Positions 63,689 through 64,000 of a stretch of DNA of 64,000 nucleotides are shown here, one piece after another; position 1 is the stretch's first letter; each line of letters begins with the position of its first letter. A program made the translations under genes and the position numbers. This stretch comes from CAZWCE01 sp964632505 (GTDB taxonomy: Bacteria; Planctomycetota; Planctomycetia; Pirellulales; Thermoguttaceae), in assembly GCA_964632505.1 (NCBI GenBank), contig CAZWCE010000009.1, positions 62,001 to 126,000 of the forward strand, in the 5' to 3' direction. The notes under the pieces were generated by a model that saw nothing but the letters and a program-made list of their open reading frames with translations, was not told the DNA's origin and did not search any database.

Positions 63689-64000
63689 TCAGCGAGATGA
63701 CGAAAGATTTTTCTGCAGATCCAACACGGCTTCCAGCAGCGGTTGCGCGCTTTGCCGGAAGAGATCGACCGCCGGAACATCGAAGCGTCGCGACACCGCC
63801 TCGCACTCCGCGGCAACCTGTTCGGCGGAATGGGTTCCTCCATTCACGGCGATGCCGATGAGCCGACTCGGATGAAACAGCTCAGCCATTTGCAGATTCA
63901 TTCGGACCACGTCCTCCAAACTCGGCAACCCGATTTCCGGCATGCCGAACACATGCCGGCGGCCCATTTCGTAACAGAGGATCAGCCCGTCGGGTCGGGT
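63689..64000 (-). CDS. dgcN: DUF1611-family protein, C-terminal part (DgcN type), cut by window edge
   Basis: Only the last 103 residues are in the window; the frame continues to the right edge (T-R-P-D-G-L-I-L-C-Y-E precedes M-G-R-R-H-V). The segment G-L-P-S-L-E-D-V-V-R-M-N-L and I-G-I-A-V-N-G-G-T-H-S match the DUF1611 C-terminal domain. Members next to an enolase-superfamily epimerase have been assigned as D-glutamate N-acetyltransferases (DgcN). The naming rests on this neighbour and on the motif, so it is provisional. Confidence 0.7.
   Translation of the reverse strand, partial: TRPDGLILCYEMGRRHVFGMPEIGLPSLEDVVRMNLQMAELFHPSRLIGIAVNGGTHSAEQVAAECEAVSRRFDVPAVDLFRQSAQPLLEAVLDLQKNLSSSR

Overview
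The window reads as a chromosomal segment of a planctomycete (phylum Planctomycetota). The family mix supports this: a formylglycine sulfatase, a DUF1559 protein, a DUF1080 protein, a DUF6807 (PmoA-like) protein, a squalene-cyclase/prenyltransferase-repeat protein, a Tat-exported Gfo/Idh/MocA oxidoreductase, a PQQ-type beta-propeller, and a giant Ser/Thr kinase fused to WD40 repeats. A fliM gene implies a flagellated or once-flagellated cell. No rRNA, canonical tRNA, insertion sequence, phage gene or CRISPR array was found. Composition looks even, so most of this is ordinary chromosome. 47 protein genes (two cut by the window edges) and one tmRNA gene are supported.

Layout. 1-2.9 kb: two overlapping genes for low-complexity, coiled-coil-rich proteins. 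3-6.7 kb (minus): 3-hydroxyacyl-CoA dehydrogenase, ispD and a sulfatase. 7-15.3 kb (minus): two HEAT-repeat envelope proteins behind a near-consensus promoter, and a zinc-ribbon/kinase/WD40 protein. 16-20.5 kb (minus): a DUF6807 protein, then a four-gene 2-oxoacid:ferredoxin oxidoreductase operon (ferredoxin, small membrane protein, VorB-type alpha, fused beta-gamma). 20.9-26.6 kb: a B12-binding radical SAM protein, fliM, proA and rdgB. 26.7-29.5 kb (minus): a cobalt/nickel ECF importer operon (cbiM, a His-rich NikL/CbiL-like protein, cbiQ, cbiO) with a promoter and a direct-repeat candidate operator. 29.9-35.5 kb: pgk, ribD, holB, tmk and a WYL regulator. 35.6-42.1 kb (minus): a TolC-like lipoprotein and a translation cluster, rpsB-tsf-pyrH-frr followed by ssrA (tmRNA). 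42.5-50.7 kb: an HTH-adenine methyltransferase fusion, a LapA-like protein, a secreted lyase-like protein paired with a Tat oxidoreductase, and a DUF1559 fusion. 50.8-64 kb: an amidohydrolase, ferritin, a PQQ propeller, Prc protease, oligoendopeptidase F, a DUF1080 protein, a terpene-cyclase-repeat protein, a PolB-like 3'-5' exonuclease, and a DgcA-type epimerase next to a DUF1611 (DgcN-type) gene cut by the right edge.

The most unusual non-coding signal is an 86-87 nt element with about 14-bp terminal inverted repeats. It occurs three times (near 32.5, 61.1 and 63.3 kb), each time 23-36 nt upstream of a minus-strand start codon. It could be a MITE-like mobile repeat or a shared 5'-leader RNA. 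Several strong intrinsic terminators mark transcription units. All functional assignments come from motif reading of the translated sequence; no database search was possible.
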